DNA of 64,000 bases from Alcanivorax sp. S6407 (GCF_023016115.1 NZ_JALKBH010000001.1:186001-250000); one strand, 5' to 3'. Shown: positions 9,901 to 18,671, counted from the first letter of the stretch. Program-made: numbers and translations. The notes: generated by a model from the letters alone, not told the origin.

Positions 9901-10337
9901 GTTTCGGCTTCCTTTGTATCGGCTGTGGTGTCTCTGATGAGGAAAACGTGATTGATAACAGCGTGGATACCGCTGCGCAGATGTCCGTGATTCTGGGTGT
10001 GATTGGTGGTGGCGCTCGCCTGGATGTGGATTCCGGTACCAGCTTTACCGGCAGCAACCGTGCACTGTTCTCGGTGTCCCTGCCGCTGGGGCTGCTGAGT
10101 GTGTCACTGCTGGATCAGCTTAGCATCAGTCTGATCAATAACGGCAGTGTGGTAGACAGCTCTGCGGGTGGTGGCTTGTTGACGCTGAACCTGTTGTCAC
10201 CAGCCGGCGCAGATCAGCAGGTGCTGTTTGTCGACACTGATGAAGAGTTCGATGCCATACGTGTACAGCTCAGTTCCACGCTGGGCCTGCTGACCAGCCT
10301 TAACGTGCATCAGAGCTGTGTAGGGCCCACACCCTGA
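6975..10337 (+). CDS. Giant thrombospondin type 3 repeat lipoprotein, about 24 DNC motifs
   Basis: This ~1120-residue lipoprotein (lipobox LAAC) carries about 24 DNCP/DNCA motifs by my count, each unit ~36-40 residues with DxDxDGxxD calcium loops and paired cysteines, over roughly residues 50-955. A C-terminal ~165-residue beta-rich domain (CIGCGVSDEENVID) is homologous to the one in the 3105-4553 product. I chose ATG 6975 because AAAGGA lies 8 bases before it; ATG 6969 is too close to that site. The repeats are very acidic, so the stalk should need calcium and could be long. The repeat number may vary between strains. Role is unknown; surface attachment or cell-envelope shielding is inferred. 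Transcription ends at 10360-10383. Confidence 0.9.
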   Translation: MSFPAYMHKTSGSRLLLLSLLVAALAACKADGDGSPPGSTAGVTPNLATLCPGLPGETNDADNDGIGDACDPDPDGDGIPNQSDNCPLANNPSQSDLDGDGDGDACDDDRDGDGVNDDVDNCPSNANPGQENQDGDSLGDACDNDTDGDGVLNTSDNCPLTANPDQIDTDGDGAGDACDSGADADGDGVDDGVDNCPAVPNPAQTDTDTDGLGDACDNDDDGDTIEDGSDNCPLTFNPLQLDTDGDGNGDLCDFDLDGDGIVDVTDNCPLLPNPGQEDVDGDGLGDNCDPDDDNDLILDPLDNCPLVANPLQLDSDLDGEGDACDTFTDTDGDDVANDVDNCPLIPNPNQTDTDNDGQGDQCDLDDDADGIPDLVDNCPADANPGQEDTDNDFIGDACDTDLDTDGDGIDDGVDNCPADANPLQLDTDLDGLGNACDPDNDGDGVDDGSDNCPLISNTDQADTDGDGIGDACDLLTDSDDDLIADALDNCPFNANPLQEDRDLDGIGDACDEDIDNDGVLNGADNCPNNANADQLDSDTDGIGDACDGDADGDLVIDEIDNCPFVSNTLQTDQDLDGIGDACDDDRDGDGVANATDNCPIMANAEQGDNDADGDGDVCDLDDDNDTVFDLLDNCPLTANTDQADSDFDGTGDVCDTNTDSDGDLIEDGADNCPAVANPLQLDTDLDGAGDACDTDDDNDGVEDGSDNCALITNASQADADGDGIGDACDPLTDTDGDLIADALDNCPLNANPLQTDQDLDGVGDICDSDRDGDNVDNQIDNCPTIPNPDQADADGDGLGNLCDSDLDGDGVADLGDNCPLTANANQSNNDGDLLGDACDPDDDNDLVADVLDNCPLTANTLQFDADLDGIGDACDTNTDSDSDGIQDSEDNCPADANPGQEDADNDDIGDACDTDADNDGVDDGVDNCPNTANSNQADVDLDGAGDVCDAEFTCSGTGGNGYDPLLAPTATASGEGFGFLCIGCGVSDEENVIDNSVDTAAQMSVILGVIGGGARLDVDSGTSFTGSNRALFSVSLPLGLLSVSLLDQLSISLINNGSVVDSSAGGGLLTLNLLSPAGADQQVLFVDTDEEFDAIRVQLSSTLGLLTSLNVHQSCVGPTP

Positions 10338-10359
10338 GTTTCCCCTTGTGTAACCCTTT

Positions 10360-10383
10360 GGCCGGCCTTGCGCCGGCCTTTTA
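10360..10383 (+). terminator. Rho-independent terminator after the large TSP3 gene
   Basis: A 7-bp stem GGCCGGC / GCCGGCC with a short loop is followed by a T-rich tail (TTTTATTT). The GCCGC-TCT-GCGGC hairpin at 10390-10402 follows it. Confidence 0.8.
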
Positions 10384-10389
10384 TTTGGT

Positions 10390-10449
10390 GCCGCTCTGCG
10401 GCAGCAAGACGCCAGACGCTGGATGCCCGACGCCTGACGCCTGACGTTA
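10390..10449. repeat. Post-terminator hairpin plus 7-bp array (GACGCCT type)
   Basis: The palindrome 10390-10402 is followed by six units of period 7 (GACGCCA, GACGCTG, GATGCCC, GACGCCT twice, then a partial GACGTT) from 10408 to 10449. It belongs to the heptad-array family found in most larger gaps of this window. Confidence 0.8.
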
Positions 10450-10474
10450 AAAGTCGAAATCAAAACCGTTTTAA

Positions 10475-10540
10475 CCACAGAGGTCACAGAGTTCACTGAG
10501 CAAAACTGTTTTTACTCAGTGAACTCTGTGACCTCTGTGG
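10475..10540. repeat. 26-bp perfect inverted repeat in 458-base gene-less gap
   Basis: Arms 10475-10500 and 10515-10540 are exact reverse complements over 26 bases with a 14-base loop. Diverged copies of the same arm occur at 32815-32840 and 32955-32980. A REP-like palindromic stretch follows at about 10567-10627 (TGTGGGAGTCTGCTTGCAGA on one side, CTCCCACA on the other), again paralleled near 32870-32930. The gap 10338-10795 therefore holds repeats and no convincing gene before the one at 10796. Confidence 0.8.
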
Positions 10541-10795
10541 CAGGCAAGCTTTCGTGGTTTGGGTTTGTTGTGGGAGTCTGCTTGCAGACGAAGGGTTGGA
10601 ATTATTCGCGTGCAAGCACGCTCCCACAGTGGGTGTGGGATGTGAGGTTTTCTGTTTTTCCCTCATGACCTCTCTGGCAAAGCTTGTTTCGGGGGTTGGA
10701 TTTGATCCGTGTCATTCAGCTTTTACATTTCGGTGGTGGAAATCCGGTTTTTTGCCCACAGTGTTATGGTGACTGAATCAAACAAGGAGGATGTG

Positions 10796-11083
10796 ATGGA
10801 TCGCAAACAGTTGATTGAGCGTCTCAAGGCCATGCTGGATGAGCTGGATAATGACTTCGACCAGTATCAGATCAAGGCCGAGCAGGCTGGGCAGCGGGTT
10901 CGCCATGAATGGGAACGCCGTAAACTGGAGCTCAAGGAGCGTCAGGTTGAACTGAAATCCCAAATGGAAAGTCTGCGAAATGAAGGCAATGCCCATTGGG
11001 AAGAAGTGAAGGCTAACGCGGAGAAGACCTGGGAAAGCACCAGGGAGAGCTTGAAGGAAATCCGCGACAACCTCTTCAAATAG
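10796..11083 (+). CDS. Small coiled-coil protein, unknown function
   Basis: This 95-residue, highly charged protein (MDRKQLIERLKAMLDELDND...) is predicted to be almost wholly helical, with heptad patterning of Leu/Ala and Glu/Lys that suggests an amphipathic coiled coil; it has no signal peptide. The start at 10796 follows a perfect AAGGAGG five bases upstream. The C-terminal half (NAEKTWESTRESLKEIRDNL) resembles late-embryogenesis-like or apolipoprotein-like amphipathic helices. I do not recognise a named family. It stands alone between a repeat-rich gap and the convergent hydrolase gene. Confidence 0.75.
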   Translation: MDRKQLIERLKAMLDELDNDFDQYQIKAEQAGQRVRHEWERRKLELKERQVELKSQMESLRNEGNAHWEEVKANAEKTWESTRESLKEIRDNLFK

Positions 11084-11157
11084 TACGGCTCACGGCTCGA
11101 CCGGTAGTGGAGCACAAGATCAGACACCCGGTAAGGGTGTCTGGTCAGGCTGTTCAC

Positions 11158-12084
11158 TCAGGCTAGCCGCTTTTCCAGCCACTGCGAAATGACACCCTGT
11201 ACTTCGTCCCGGCAAAGGTCATTGAGAATTTCATGACGCCCCGCCGGCCAGAAGTGCGCTTCCACCGGTTGCTCCATGGCATGGAGCACGTTTTCCAGTG
11301 CCATCATGCCTTTGCCCATGCTGCTCATGGGGTCCGCTTCGCCGCCTACCAGTAACACGGGCAATGTTTCAGGAAGATCGGATAGCTGCGCCACACTATG
11401 AACCTGGCGGAGGCCCTGAATCAGCTGAAACCAGGTTTCTGTGGTGCAATCAAAGCCGCACAGGTCATCGTCGATATACTGTTGCACCTGGTCCGGGTCA
11501 GCGCTGAGCCAGTCAAAGTCGGTGGCCGGGTCCGGTACCTGTTTGGCCCAGGTGCCGAAGGTCATCTTGCGTAGCAGCCCACTGGTGCCGCGCTTGCCGT
11601 TTTTCATTCGCACCATGCCGACCGGGAGTTGCATCAGTCGGTAGTAGGTACCCGGATGATAATCACTGCCACACAGGATAAGGCCGGCAAGACGCTCACC
11701 ATGCTGTTGTGAGGTGCCAAGGGCGATAAAGGAACCCATGCTGTGGCCGCCCAGTACGCAGGGCACTTGAGGATGGCGCTCCTGAACCCAGTCGATCACG
11801 GCACTGGCATCGCCGATGACGCGGGCCCAGCCATCACTGTCGGCAAAGTGTCCCTTGGGGGTTTGTTCATTGATGCTCAGACCATGGCCCCGATGATCCG
11901 GGCAGTAGAGGTGCCAGCCCTGCGCGTTGAGATGCTCGGCCAGCGCACCGTAGCGGCCACCATGCTCCGCCATGCCGTGCAGCCATACCAGCACGCCGCG
12001 GCAGTCTGTTTCGGCCGCGGCCCAGTAGTGGATGCCGATGCGGTGCTGGTCATCGGTGGTGAGATGGAGGCGTTCTTCGGTCAT
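11158..12084 (-). CDS. Alpha/beta hydrolase, monoacylglycerol lipase / lysophospholipase-like
   Basis: A 308-residue serine hydrolase of the monoacylglycerol lipase/lysophospholipase L2 type. It shows LVWLHGMAEHGGRY (oxyanion-hole HG), DHRGHGLS, the nucleophile elbow GGHSMG, an acid motif LLVGGEADPMS and the catalytic His in RHEILND. Start ATG 12084 (MTEERLHLTTDDQ) is preceded by GGGAGA. A longer in-frame reading upstream would add a pseudo-signal sequence overlapping the divergent promoter and is not favoured. Likely role is hydrolysis of mono- or lysolipids, fitting a lipid-using organism; the substrate is inferred. It is divergent from the lipoprotein gene at 12150, with 65 bases between the starts. 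Confidence 0.88.
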   Translation of the reverse strand: MTEERLHLTTDDQHRIGIHYWAAAETDCRGVLVWLHGMAEHGGRYGALAEHLNAQGWHLYCPDHRGHGLSINEQTPKGHFADSDGWARVIGDASAVIDWVQERHPQVPCVLGGHSMGSFIALGTSQQHGERLAGLILCGSDYHPGTYYRLMQLPVGMVRMKNGKRGTSGLLRKMTFGTWAKQVPDPATDFDWLSADPDQVQQYIDDDLCGFDCTTETWFQLIQGLRQVHSVAQLSDLPETLPVLLVGGEADPMSSMGKGMMALENVLHAMEQPVEAHFWPAGRHEILNDLCRDEVQGVISQWLEKRLA

Positions 12085-12149
12085 AATGGTCTCCCGGCGG
12101 CGACGCGTCCTGCGGCTGCCGAAGCAAGCTGTGTTCAAGAGGATGGACA

Positions 12150-12788
12150 ATGATAGCAAGAATAAAGGTAATCCTGACGACCCTGGCTGCACTGATTGTA
12201 CTTGGCGCCTGCACCAGCAATCAGAATACGGATGTTACCAGCTCTGCACGGGTCAAGGGCCATGAGGCCGGAGATCATGTCAACAAGGTGATGGTCATCG
12301 CGCTGGTCGATGACAAGACCATTCGCACGGCACTGGAGAGTCGTGTGGTGAGTGCATTGCAGGAACGCAAGATCGAGGCTTCTCCGTCGCTTCCGGTGCT
12401 CGGAGAAAATTATGGTGAGGGCAAGGCGCGCAGTGAGATGGCTGCGGATATCGCCAGCCGTGGTTACGAATCTGCATTGGTTATCACCCTGGTGGATGTG
12501 AAGGAAGAGATGCACTACACCCAGGGGGGCATGAATTATGCCCCGGACATCGCCGTGCAAGGGGCCATGGGCCAGACCTATTACGTGCGGCAGAATGCCG
12601 TTTATGAGCCCGGCTATTTCAGTAACGACAAGAAGTACTTCCTGGAATCCAACCTGTACCGGCTGCAACCCGAGACGCTACTATGGTCGGCCAAGTCCAC
12701 CACGGTGAACCCGGCGGACATCGAAGCCGGCACGGCGGGTGTCGCCGACGCAGTGGTGGGGCGCATGGCCAAGGATGACATGATCTGA
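12150..12788 (+). CDS. Putative outer-membrane lipoprotein, unknown function
   Basis: A 212-residue protein with a clear lipoprotein signal (lipobox VLGAC, Cys21). The mature part is alpha/beta (KVMVIALVDDKTIRTALESR, GYESALVITLVDVKEEMHY) with a C-terminal tail ending VADAVVGRMAKDDMI. The layout recalls the small periplasmic lipoproteins of the DUF4136 type, but I cannot assign it safely. The start ATG follows AGAGGATGG. It is a single-gene unit with its own terminator (12810-12834). Confidence 0.75.
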   Translation: MIARIKVILTTLAALIVLGACTSNQNTDVTSSARVKGHEAGDHVNKVMVIALVDDKTIRTALESRVVSALQERKIEASPSLPVLGENYGEGKARSEMAADIASRGYESALVITLVDVKEEMHYTQGGMNYAPDIAVQGAMGQTYYVRQNAVYEPGYFSNDKKYFLESNLYRLQPETLLWSAKSTTVNPADIEAGTAGVADAVVGRMAKDDMI

Positions 12789-12809
12789 TTCCTGGTTTGC
12801 GATGTTGCT

Positions 12810-12834
12810 GCGGGGGCTCTGGCCCCCGCTTTTG
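12810..12834 (+). terminator. Rho-independent terminator
   Basis: An 8-bp perfect GC stem GCGGGGGC / GCCCCCGC with a 4-base loop is followed by TTTT. It ends the lipoprotein transcript just before the M61 peptidase gene. Confidence 0.85.
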
Positions 12835-12869
12835 GTTTAGTTATTTTTCACATGCTGTCTGGAGCCCCC

Positions 12870-14666
12870 ATGATTGAATACCGGATTCGCCCCTTACGCC
12901 CCGAAGCACACCTGTTCGAAGTCAGTCTGACCGTGGCGAATCCGACTCCGGAGGGGCAGGCGTTTTCCATGCCGGCCTGGATTCCTGGCAGCTATATGAT
13001 TCGGGATTTTGCCCGTCATCTGGTGCACATCGAAGCGGACTGTCAGGGGCAAACCCTGCCGGTAGCCAAGATCGACAAGCAGACCTGGCAGCTGCCGCCC
13101 TGTGACGGGCCAGTGCATATCCAGTATCAAGTGTATGCGTGGGACCTTTCCGTGCGTGGGGCGCATCTGGATACCACCCATGGCTATTTCAACGGCACCT
13201 GTGTATTTCTCGCTCCCATGGGTCACGAAGACCTGCCCTGTGAGGTGGAAATCGAAGCACCGGAAGGCCGCGCCTATGAGAACTGGCGGGTAGCAACGGG
13301 CCTGACACGGCTGTCTGGCTCTGATCTGGCATTCGGGCGTTTTCGTGCCGACAATTATGACGCGCTGATTGATCACCCGGTAGAAATGGGGCCGTTCGAC
13401 TACGCCCAGTTCGAAGCCTGCGGGGTACCTCACTGGGTGGTGCTGGCCGGTCGTCATCACACCGATATGGCGCGCCTGTGCCGGGACCTGAAACCCATTT
13501 GCGAACACCACATCCGTATGTTCGGCGAGCCGGCGCCCATGGATCGCTACGTGTTCATGACCCTGGTCACCGGCAATGGTTACGGCGGGCTGGAACATCG
13601 TAATTCCACCAGCCTGATGTGCGCCCGGGATGATCTGCCCAAACGCACCGATGATCCGCAAAAAGTGCGTGATGGTTATCGGACTTACCTGGGTCTGTGT
13701 AGCCATGAATATTTCCATACCTGGAACGTGAAGCGCATCAAGCCGGCGGCCTTTACACCGTTTGATCTCAGCCAGGAAGTTCACACCGAATTGTTGTGGG
13801 CTTTCGAGGGCATCACCAGCTACTACGATGACCTGTCCCTGACGCGCACCGGATTGATCAATCCGCAAAGCTATCTGGAGCTGCTGGGCCAGGTTCTGAC
13901 CCGGGTTTACCGTGGCCAGGGCCGCCACAAACAGACCGTCACGGAATCCAGCTTCGATGCCTGGACCCGTTTCTACCAGCAGGACGAGAATGCCCCCAAT
14001 GCCATTGTCAGCTACTACACCAAGGGTTCCCTGGTGGCACTGGCGCTGGATCTGACCTTGCGCAATCTCACCGGCGAGAAAAAGTCCCTGGATGATCTGA
14101 TGCGCGTGCTTTGGGCCCGTTACGGTGAAACAGGGGAAGGGGTGCCGGAGCAGGGCATCCAGCCTATTGCGGAAGAAATCGCCGGGTGTGATCTTTCAGA
14201 CTTCTTCAATCAGGCGTTGTACAGCACTGAGGATTTGCCCCTGGCAGAACTACTGGCTGAACGCGGTGTGGAGCTGAACTGGCGCAGTGCTGCCGGTCAT
14301 GGTGACAACGGTGGCAAACCCGGCAAGGACGGTATTCCCAATCTCGGTGTACGTGTCGTGGCCGATCCCCTGGGCGCCAAGATCGCGGTGGCATTTGAAC
14401 AGGGCCCGGCCATGGCCGCAGGCCTGTCTGCTGGCGATATCATTATTGCCGTGGATGGGCTGCAGGCGACCACTGCCAACCTGGACAACCTGCTGGCCAA
14501 TTTCCTGCCCGGTGAGACCGTGGAACTGCATGCCTTCCGCCGCGACGAACTGATGACCTTCAAGGTAAAAGTCGCCCCCAGCGAACCCAGCACCGCCTAC
14601 CTGACTATCGCCAAGGGCGGGCTGACGGAGAAAGGGAAGGCGTGGCTGCATGCCAGTGAAAAGTGA
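12870..14666 (+). CDS. M61-family aminopeptidase with PDZ domain
   Basis: A 598-residue zinc peptidase of family M61 (glycyl aminopeptidase type). Family hallmarks seen: an N-terminal beta-sandwich region, GGLEHRNSTSLM, the zinc motif HEYFH (His279, Glu280, His283) continuing as TWNVKRIKP, and a downstream Glu-containing helix (LLWAFEGITSYYDDLSL). A C-terminal PDZ domain (~490-580; GPAMAAGLSAGDIIIAVDG) should bind peptide C-termini. No signal peptide, so it is probably cytoplasmic. ATG 12870 is preferred over 12852 because GGAG lies five bases before it. The stop codon lies inside the start of a 7-bp repeat array (14661 onward). Confidence 0.92.
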   Translation: MIEYRIRPLRPEAHLFEVSLTVANPTPEGQAFSMPAWIPGSYMIRDFARHLVHIEADCQGQTLPVAKIDKQTWQLPPCDGPVHIQYQVYAWDLSVRGAHLDTTHGYFNGTCVFLAPMGHEDLPCEVEIEAPEGRAYENWRVATGLTRLSGSDLAFGRFRADNYDALIDHPVEMGPFDYAQFEACGVPHWVVLAGRHHTDMARLCRDLKPICEHHIRMFGEPAPMDRYVFMTLVTGNGYGGLEHRNSTSLMCARDDLPKRTDDPQKVRDGYRTYLGLCSHEYFHTWNVKRIKPAAFTPFDLSQEVHTELLWAFEGITSYYDDLSLTRTGLINPQSYLELLGQVLTRVYRGQGRHKQTVTESSFDAWTRFYQQDENAPNAIVSYYTKGSLVALALDLTLRNLTGEKKSLDDLMRVLWARYGETGEGVPEQGIQPIAEEIAGCDLSDFFNQALYSTEDLPLAELLAERGVELNWRSAAGHGDNGGKPGKDGIPNLGVRVVADPLGAKIAVAFEQGPAMAAGLSAGDIIIAVDGLQATTANLDNLLANFLPGETVELHAFRRDELMTFKVKVAPSEPSTAYLTIAKGGLTEKGKAWLHASEK

Positions 14667-14786
14667 ACAGTTAACAGTGAATAGTGAAAAGAAAAATCAA
14701 AAGCTAAATTCGCGGGCACTGCCTTGCGTTTTCTTCAACCTGGTGTGCTCGCGCGCTGTTAACTGTTAACTATTCACTGTTCACTT
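14661..14786. repeat. Heptad-array element (TTAACAG/TGAATAG type) between M61 gene and hrpA
   Basis: The left array (14661-14688) has units TGAACAG, TTAACAG, TGAATAG and the right array (14756-14786) carries the reverse-complement units CTGTTAA, CTATTCA, CTGTTCA. The spacer is ~67 bases. The left array supplies the stop codon of the M61 gene and the right array ends exactly one base before the hrpA ATG, so it forms the hrpA leader. Sister elements: 22991-23150 and 56227-56382. Confidence 0.85.
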
Positions 14787-17700
14787 ATGCCTCTGAAGTC
14801 GTTGTACAACCAGTTGAAAAACGTTCGCCACGCCGACCGTTTCCGTTTGAAGAAACGCGTCGACGGTCTGGCGCGGTTGCCTGAGGAAAAGCGTAGCCAG
14901 GGGGCGGTGAACAAGGTGGTTACTGCCATGGCCGCCTCCATCGCCAATCGTGAGCAGCGGATTGCATCCATGCCGACGCTGGAGTGGCCGGACCTGCCGG
15001 TGGTGGCCAGCCGGGATGCGATCAAGGCGGCGATTCGCGACCATCAGGTGGTGGTGATTGCCGGTGAGACCGGTTCCGGCAAGACCACCCAGTTGCCCAA
15101 GATCTGTCTGGAGCTGGGCCGTGGCGTTGAAGGGACGATTGGGCACACCCAGCCGCGGCGACTGGCTGCCCGTGCGGTGGCCAGCAGGGTGGCTGAAGAG
15201 CTGAACAGCCCACTGGGCAGCACCGTCGGCTTCAAGGTGCGTTTCGCTGAACAGGTGAGCGACACCTCTTTGGTCAAGGTGCTTACCGATGGCATGTTGC
15301 TCAATGAAATCCAGCAGGATCGCTTCCTCAATCAGTACGACACCCTGATCATCGATGAGGCCCATGAACGCAGCCTCAATATCGACTTCCTGCTGGGTTA
15401 CCTGAAGCAGTTGTTGCCACGTCGGCCGGACCTGAAGGTGATCATCACCTCGGCCACCATCGACCATGAGCGTTTTGCCGAGCATTTCAATGGTGCTCCG
15501 GTACTGGAAGTGTCCGGGCGCACCTATCCGGTGGAAATGCGTTATCGGCCGCCTGTTGAAGGGCAGGAATTGTCTCGGCAGATCGAAGAAGTACTGCAGG
15601 ATATCCAGCGTGAGGAAAGGCAGCAGGGGCTGCCACCGGCACGGGATGTTCTGGTATTTCTAGCCGGCGAACGCGACATTCGCGATGTCCATCATCATCT
15701 CAAGCATTGTGATCTGAGAGACACGGAAATTCTTCCTCTTTACGCGCGACTGAGTCAGGCGGAGCAGCATCGTATCTTTTCTCCCCATCGAGGCCGCCGG
15801 GTGGTATTGAGTACCAATGTGGCGGAAACCTCGCTGACGGTGCCGGGCATCCGCTACGTGATTGACGCGGGGACTGCGCGCATCAGTCGCTACAGTGTGC
15901 ATTCCAAGGTGCAGCGATTGCCCGTGGAGCCGGTCAGTCAGGCTAGTGCCAACCAGCGAGCCGGGCGCAGTGGGCGGATCATGCCGGGGATCTGCTATCG
16001 CCTGTACGACGAAGAGGATTTCATTGCCCGCCCCGAATTCACCGATCCCGAGATTCAGCGCACCAATCTGGCCGCGGTGATTCTGCAGATGGCGGATCTG
16101 CGTCTCGGCAAGGTGGAAGACTTTCCCTTTATCGAGCCGCCCGATGGCAGGTTGATCCGGGATGGTTACCGATTGCTGGATGAACTGGGGGCGCTCACCG
16201 AGAAGCAGACGCTGACGGCCATGGGGCGCCAGCTCGCGCGTTTTCCGCTGGACCCCACGCTGGGGCGGATGCTGGTGGCGGCAGCGGATCGCGATGTCCT
16301 TCATGAAACCCTGATCGTGGTGTCTGCCCTGGCGGCCCAGGATCCCCGTGAGCGTCCCCATGACAAGCAGCAGCAAGCGGATCAGGCCCACCAGCCGTTT
16401 ACGGACAAGCAATCCGACTTTCTGTTCTTTGTGAAATTGTGGCAGTGGGCGGAACAGCAGCGCGAGGCACTTAGCCGTAACCAGTATGAAAAGCTGCTCA
16501 AGAAAACCTTTCTGTCGCCCACCCGGATGCGGGAGTGGCGGGATACCCATCGTCAGCTGTTGTTACTGGCCAGGGAGCAGGGCTGGAGCATTAACAAGCC
16601 TGCGGTCAATGAAGAGGGGGTGGCCGAAGGGCAGTTCACGGCATTGCATCAATGCCTGCTGACCGGTCTGGTGACCAATGTCATGCAGCGCACGGAAGAG
16701 GGCGAGTGGCTCTCAACCCGTAATCGCAAGCCTCTGGTGTGGCCTGGGTCGAGCCTCTCGAAAACCAAGGCTCGCTGGCTGATGGCCGCTGAGCAGGTGG
16801 AAACCAGTCGGCTGTTTGCCCGTACCGTGGCGAAAATCGAGCCGGAATGGGTAGAGGCCGCAGCGGGGCATCTGATCAAGCGGCAATACTTTGAACCGCA
16901 CTGGTCGAAGAAGCGCGGCTGCGCCATGGCCAGAGAGCAGGTGAACCTGTTCGGCCTGATTCTCGCCAGTGGGCGGCGAGTCAATTACGGGCCGATCAAT
17001 CCTCAGGAGTCCCGTGAGTTGATGATTCGCGAAGGGCTGGTGATGGGCCAGCTGAACCGTGAGCCACCATTCGTGAAGGCCAACCGCGAGCTTTATCAGT
17101 CGCTGGAGGCCATGGAACACAAGCTGCGCCGTCGTGACATTCTGGTGGACGAAGAAGTCCGGTTTGCGTTTTACGATGAGCGACTGCCAGAGCACCTGAA
17201 CACGGTGGCCGGGCTGATGAGCTGGTACAGCAAGAAAGCCGGCAAGGAACAGCAGAAGTCTCTGTTCATGGACAAGGACTTTCTGCTTTCCCGCAGCCCG
17301 GAGCTGGCCGGCGGCCAGTTTCCGGACAGCCTGCGGCTGGGGGATCTGACCCTGCCGCTGGAATACAGCTTTGATCCCACCGGGGATCGGGACGGGGTGT
17401 CATTACTGGTGCCTCTGGCAGTGTTGAACCAGGTGCCGGAGCCGCGTCTGGACTGGCTGGTACCGGGGCTGCTCAAGGAAAAACTGGAAGCGCTGATCCG
17501 CGCCTTGCCCAAGGCTCGCCGCCGCCACTTCGTGCCGGTACCGGACTACGTGGCGGCCTTGCTCGATACCCTCTCTGCGGATGAGCCCTTGCTGCCAGCC
17601 ATGACCCGGGAGCTGCAGCGCATGACCGGCGTGCGGATCGAGCGAGAGGAATGGCTGGACGGTGAACTGCCGGATCACCTGCGCATGAATATCCGTGTGG

Positions 17701-18671
17701 TGGACCGGCTGGATGGCAAACCGAAGGTGCTTGCCCAGGCGCGCAGCCTGGCTGAGGTGAAAGAACGGCTGGCCGGCGTGCAGGCAGAGATGCCGGAGCC
17801 TGAAGCGCCAGCGGAGATACTTGAGGGGCAGGAATGGGTGTTTGGCTCCCTGCCGGAAACCGATGAGCAGGATATCGGTGGCATGCGCCTGCGGCGCTAT
17901 CCGGCCCTGCAGGATAATGGTGACCGGGTCACTCTGGTCTACAAGGATGAAGCCGGGGAAGCGGCCTGGCTGCACCGCTGGGGTACGGCGCGGTTGCTGG
18001 CCTTCAAGCTGTCGGTACAGCTGCGGGACCTGCGCAAACAGGCCTCGCAGATGGCCGGTTTCCAGAAGCTGAAGAGTGAAAAGGGCGCCATGGCCCGGCA
18101 TGCCCTGGACTACACCCTGTTGCGGCTGCTGGCCGAGCACTTTCAGTTGGCTGAACCGGTTCGGGATGCAGAGTCTTTCAAGGCGCGGCTGGACGCCCAT
18201 CGGGGTGATTTTGTGCCCTGGGCCAGCGCGGAACTGAAACAGGTGGCGGACTGGTTCAACCACTACCGCCAGCTGATGGGCAAGCTGGAAAAGAACTTCC
18301 CGCTGGCTTGGGCCCATGCCCATCGGGACCTCAAGCAGCAGTTTTCTGTTCTTTTTTGTGAAGATTTCCTGCTGCAGATGCCCTGGGTGTGGTTGCAGGA
18401 GTATCCCCGCTATCTGTCAGCCATCGACAACCGGCTGGACAAGCTGGGCGGACAGATCGGCAAGGACCGCACCCTCACCGCCGAGCTGGAAGCCTACGAC
18501 AAACAGTATGCGACACGGGCAGCAGGGCTGCCGCTGTGGCAGCAGCCAGAGGCACTGCAGACCTTCTTCTGGATGCTGCAGGAGTACCGGGTGAGCCTGT
18601 TTGCCCAGCAATTGGGTACCAGGGTGCCGGTTTCCGCCAAGCGGCTAAACAAACAATGGGAGTGTTGTTGA
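14787..18671 (+). CDS. hrpA: ATP-dependent RNA helicase HrpA (DEAH box)
   Basis: A 1294-residue DEAH-box helicase, close to E. coli HrpA (1300). Order seen: short N-terminal region, Walker A AGETGSGKTT (Lys99), DEAH box at 190-193, the SAT motif (ITSATID), helicase C-terminal motifs (STNVAETSLTVPGIRYVIDAG and QRAGRSGR), HA2/OB-fold and the long DUF3418 C-terminal part. HrpA is known to act on mRNA and on stalled ribosomes. The ATG at 14787 abuts a heptad-repeat array and has no visible Shine-Dalgarno sequence, so its translation may be weak or leader-dependent. Confidence 0.95.
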   Translation: MPLKSLYNQLKNVRHADRFRLKKRVDGLARLPEEKRSQGAVNKVVTAMAASIANREQRIASMPTLEWPDLPVVASRDAIKAAIRDHQVVVIAGETGSGKTTQLPKICLELGRGVEGTIGHTQPRRLAARAVASRVAEELNSPLGSTVGFKVRFAEQVSDTSLVKVLTDGMLLNEIQQDRFLNQYDTLIIDEAHERSLNIDFLLGYLKQLLPRRPDLKVIITSATIDHERFAEHFNGAPVLEVSGRTYPVEMRYRPPVEGQELSRQIEEVLQDIQREERQQGLPPARDVLVFLAGERDIRDVHHHLKHCDLRDTEILPLYARLSQAEQHRIFSPHRGRRVVLSTNVAETSLTVPGIRYVIDAGTARISRYSVHSKVQRLPVEPVSQASANQRAGRSGRIMPGICYRLYDEEDFIARPEFTDPEIQRTNLAAVILQMADLRLGKVEDFPFIEPPDGRLIRDGYRLLDELGALTEKQTLTAMGRQLARFPLDPTLGRMLVAAADRDVLHETLIVVSALAAQDPRERPHDKQQQADQAHQPFTDKQSDFLFFVKLWQWAEQQREALSRNQYEKLLKKTFLSPTRMREWRDTHRQLLLLAREQGWSINKPAVNEEGVAEGQFTALHQCLLTGLVTNVMQRTEEGEWLSTRNRKPLVWPGSSLSKTKARWLMAAEQVETSRLFARTVAKIEPEWVEAAAGHLIKRQYFEPHWSKKRGCAMAREQVNLFGLILASGRRVNYGPINPQESRELMIREGLVMGQLNREPPFVKANRELYQSLEAMEHKLRRRDILVDEEVRFAFYDERLPEHLNTVAGLMSWYSKKAGKEQQKSLFMDKDFLLSRSPELAGGQFPDSLRLGDLTLPLEYSFDPTGDRDGVSLLVPLAVLNQVPEPRLDWLVPGLLKEKLEALIRALPKARRRHFVPVPDYVAALLDTLSADEPLLPAMTRELQRMTGVRIEREEWLDGELPDHLRMNIRVVDRLDGKPKVLAQARSLAEVKERLAGVQAEMPEPEAPAEILEGQEWVFGSLPETDEQDIGGMRLRRYPALQDNGDRVTLVYKDEAGEAAWLHRWGTARLLAFKLSVQLRDLRKQASQMAGFQKLKSEKGAMARHALDYTLLRLLAEHFQLAEPVRDAESFKARLDAHRGDFVPWASAELKQVADWFNHYRQLMGKLEKNFPLAWAHAHRDLKQQFSVLFCEDFLLQMPWVWLQEYPRYLSAIDNRLDKLGGQIGKDRTLTAELEAYDKQYATRAAGLPLWQQPEALQTFFWMLQEYRVSLFAQQLGTRVPVSAKRLNKQWECC

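Noticed and set aside
10550-10772. Possible small gene in the repeat gap (frame beginning near 10554)
   Set aside because: It is made up of REP-like repeat DNA and has no ribosome-binding site.
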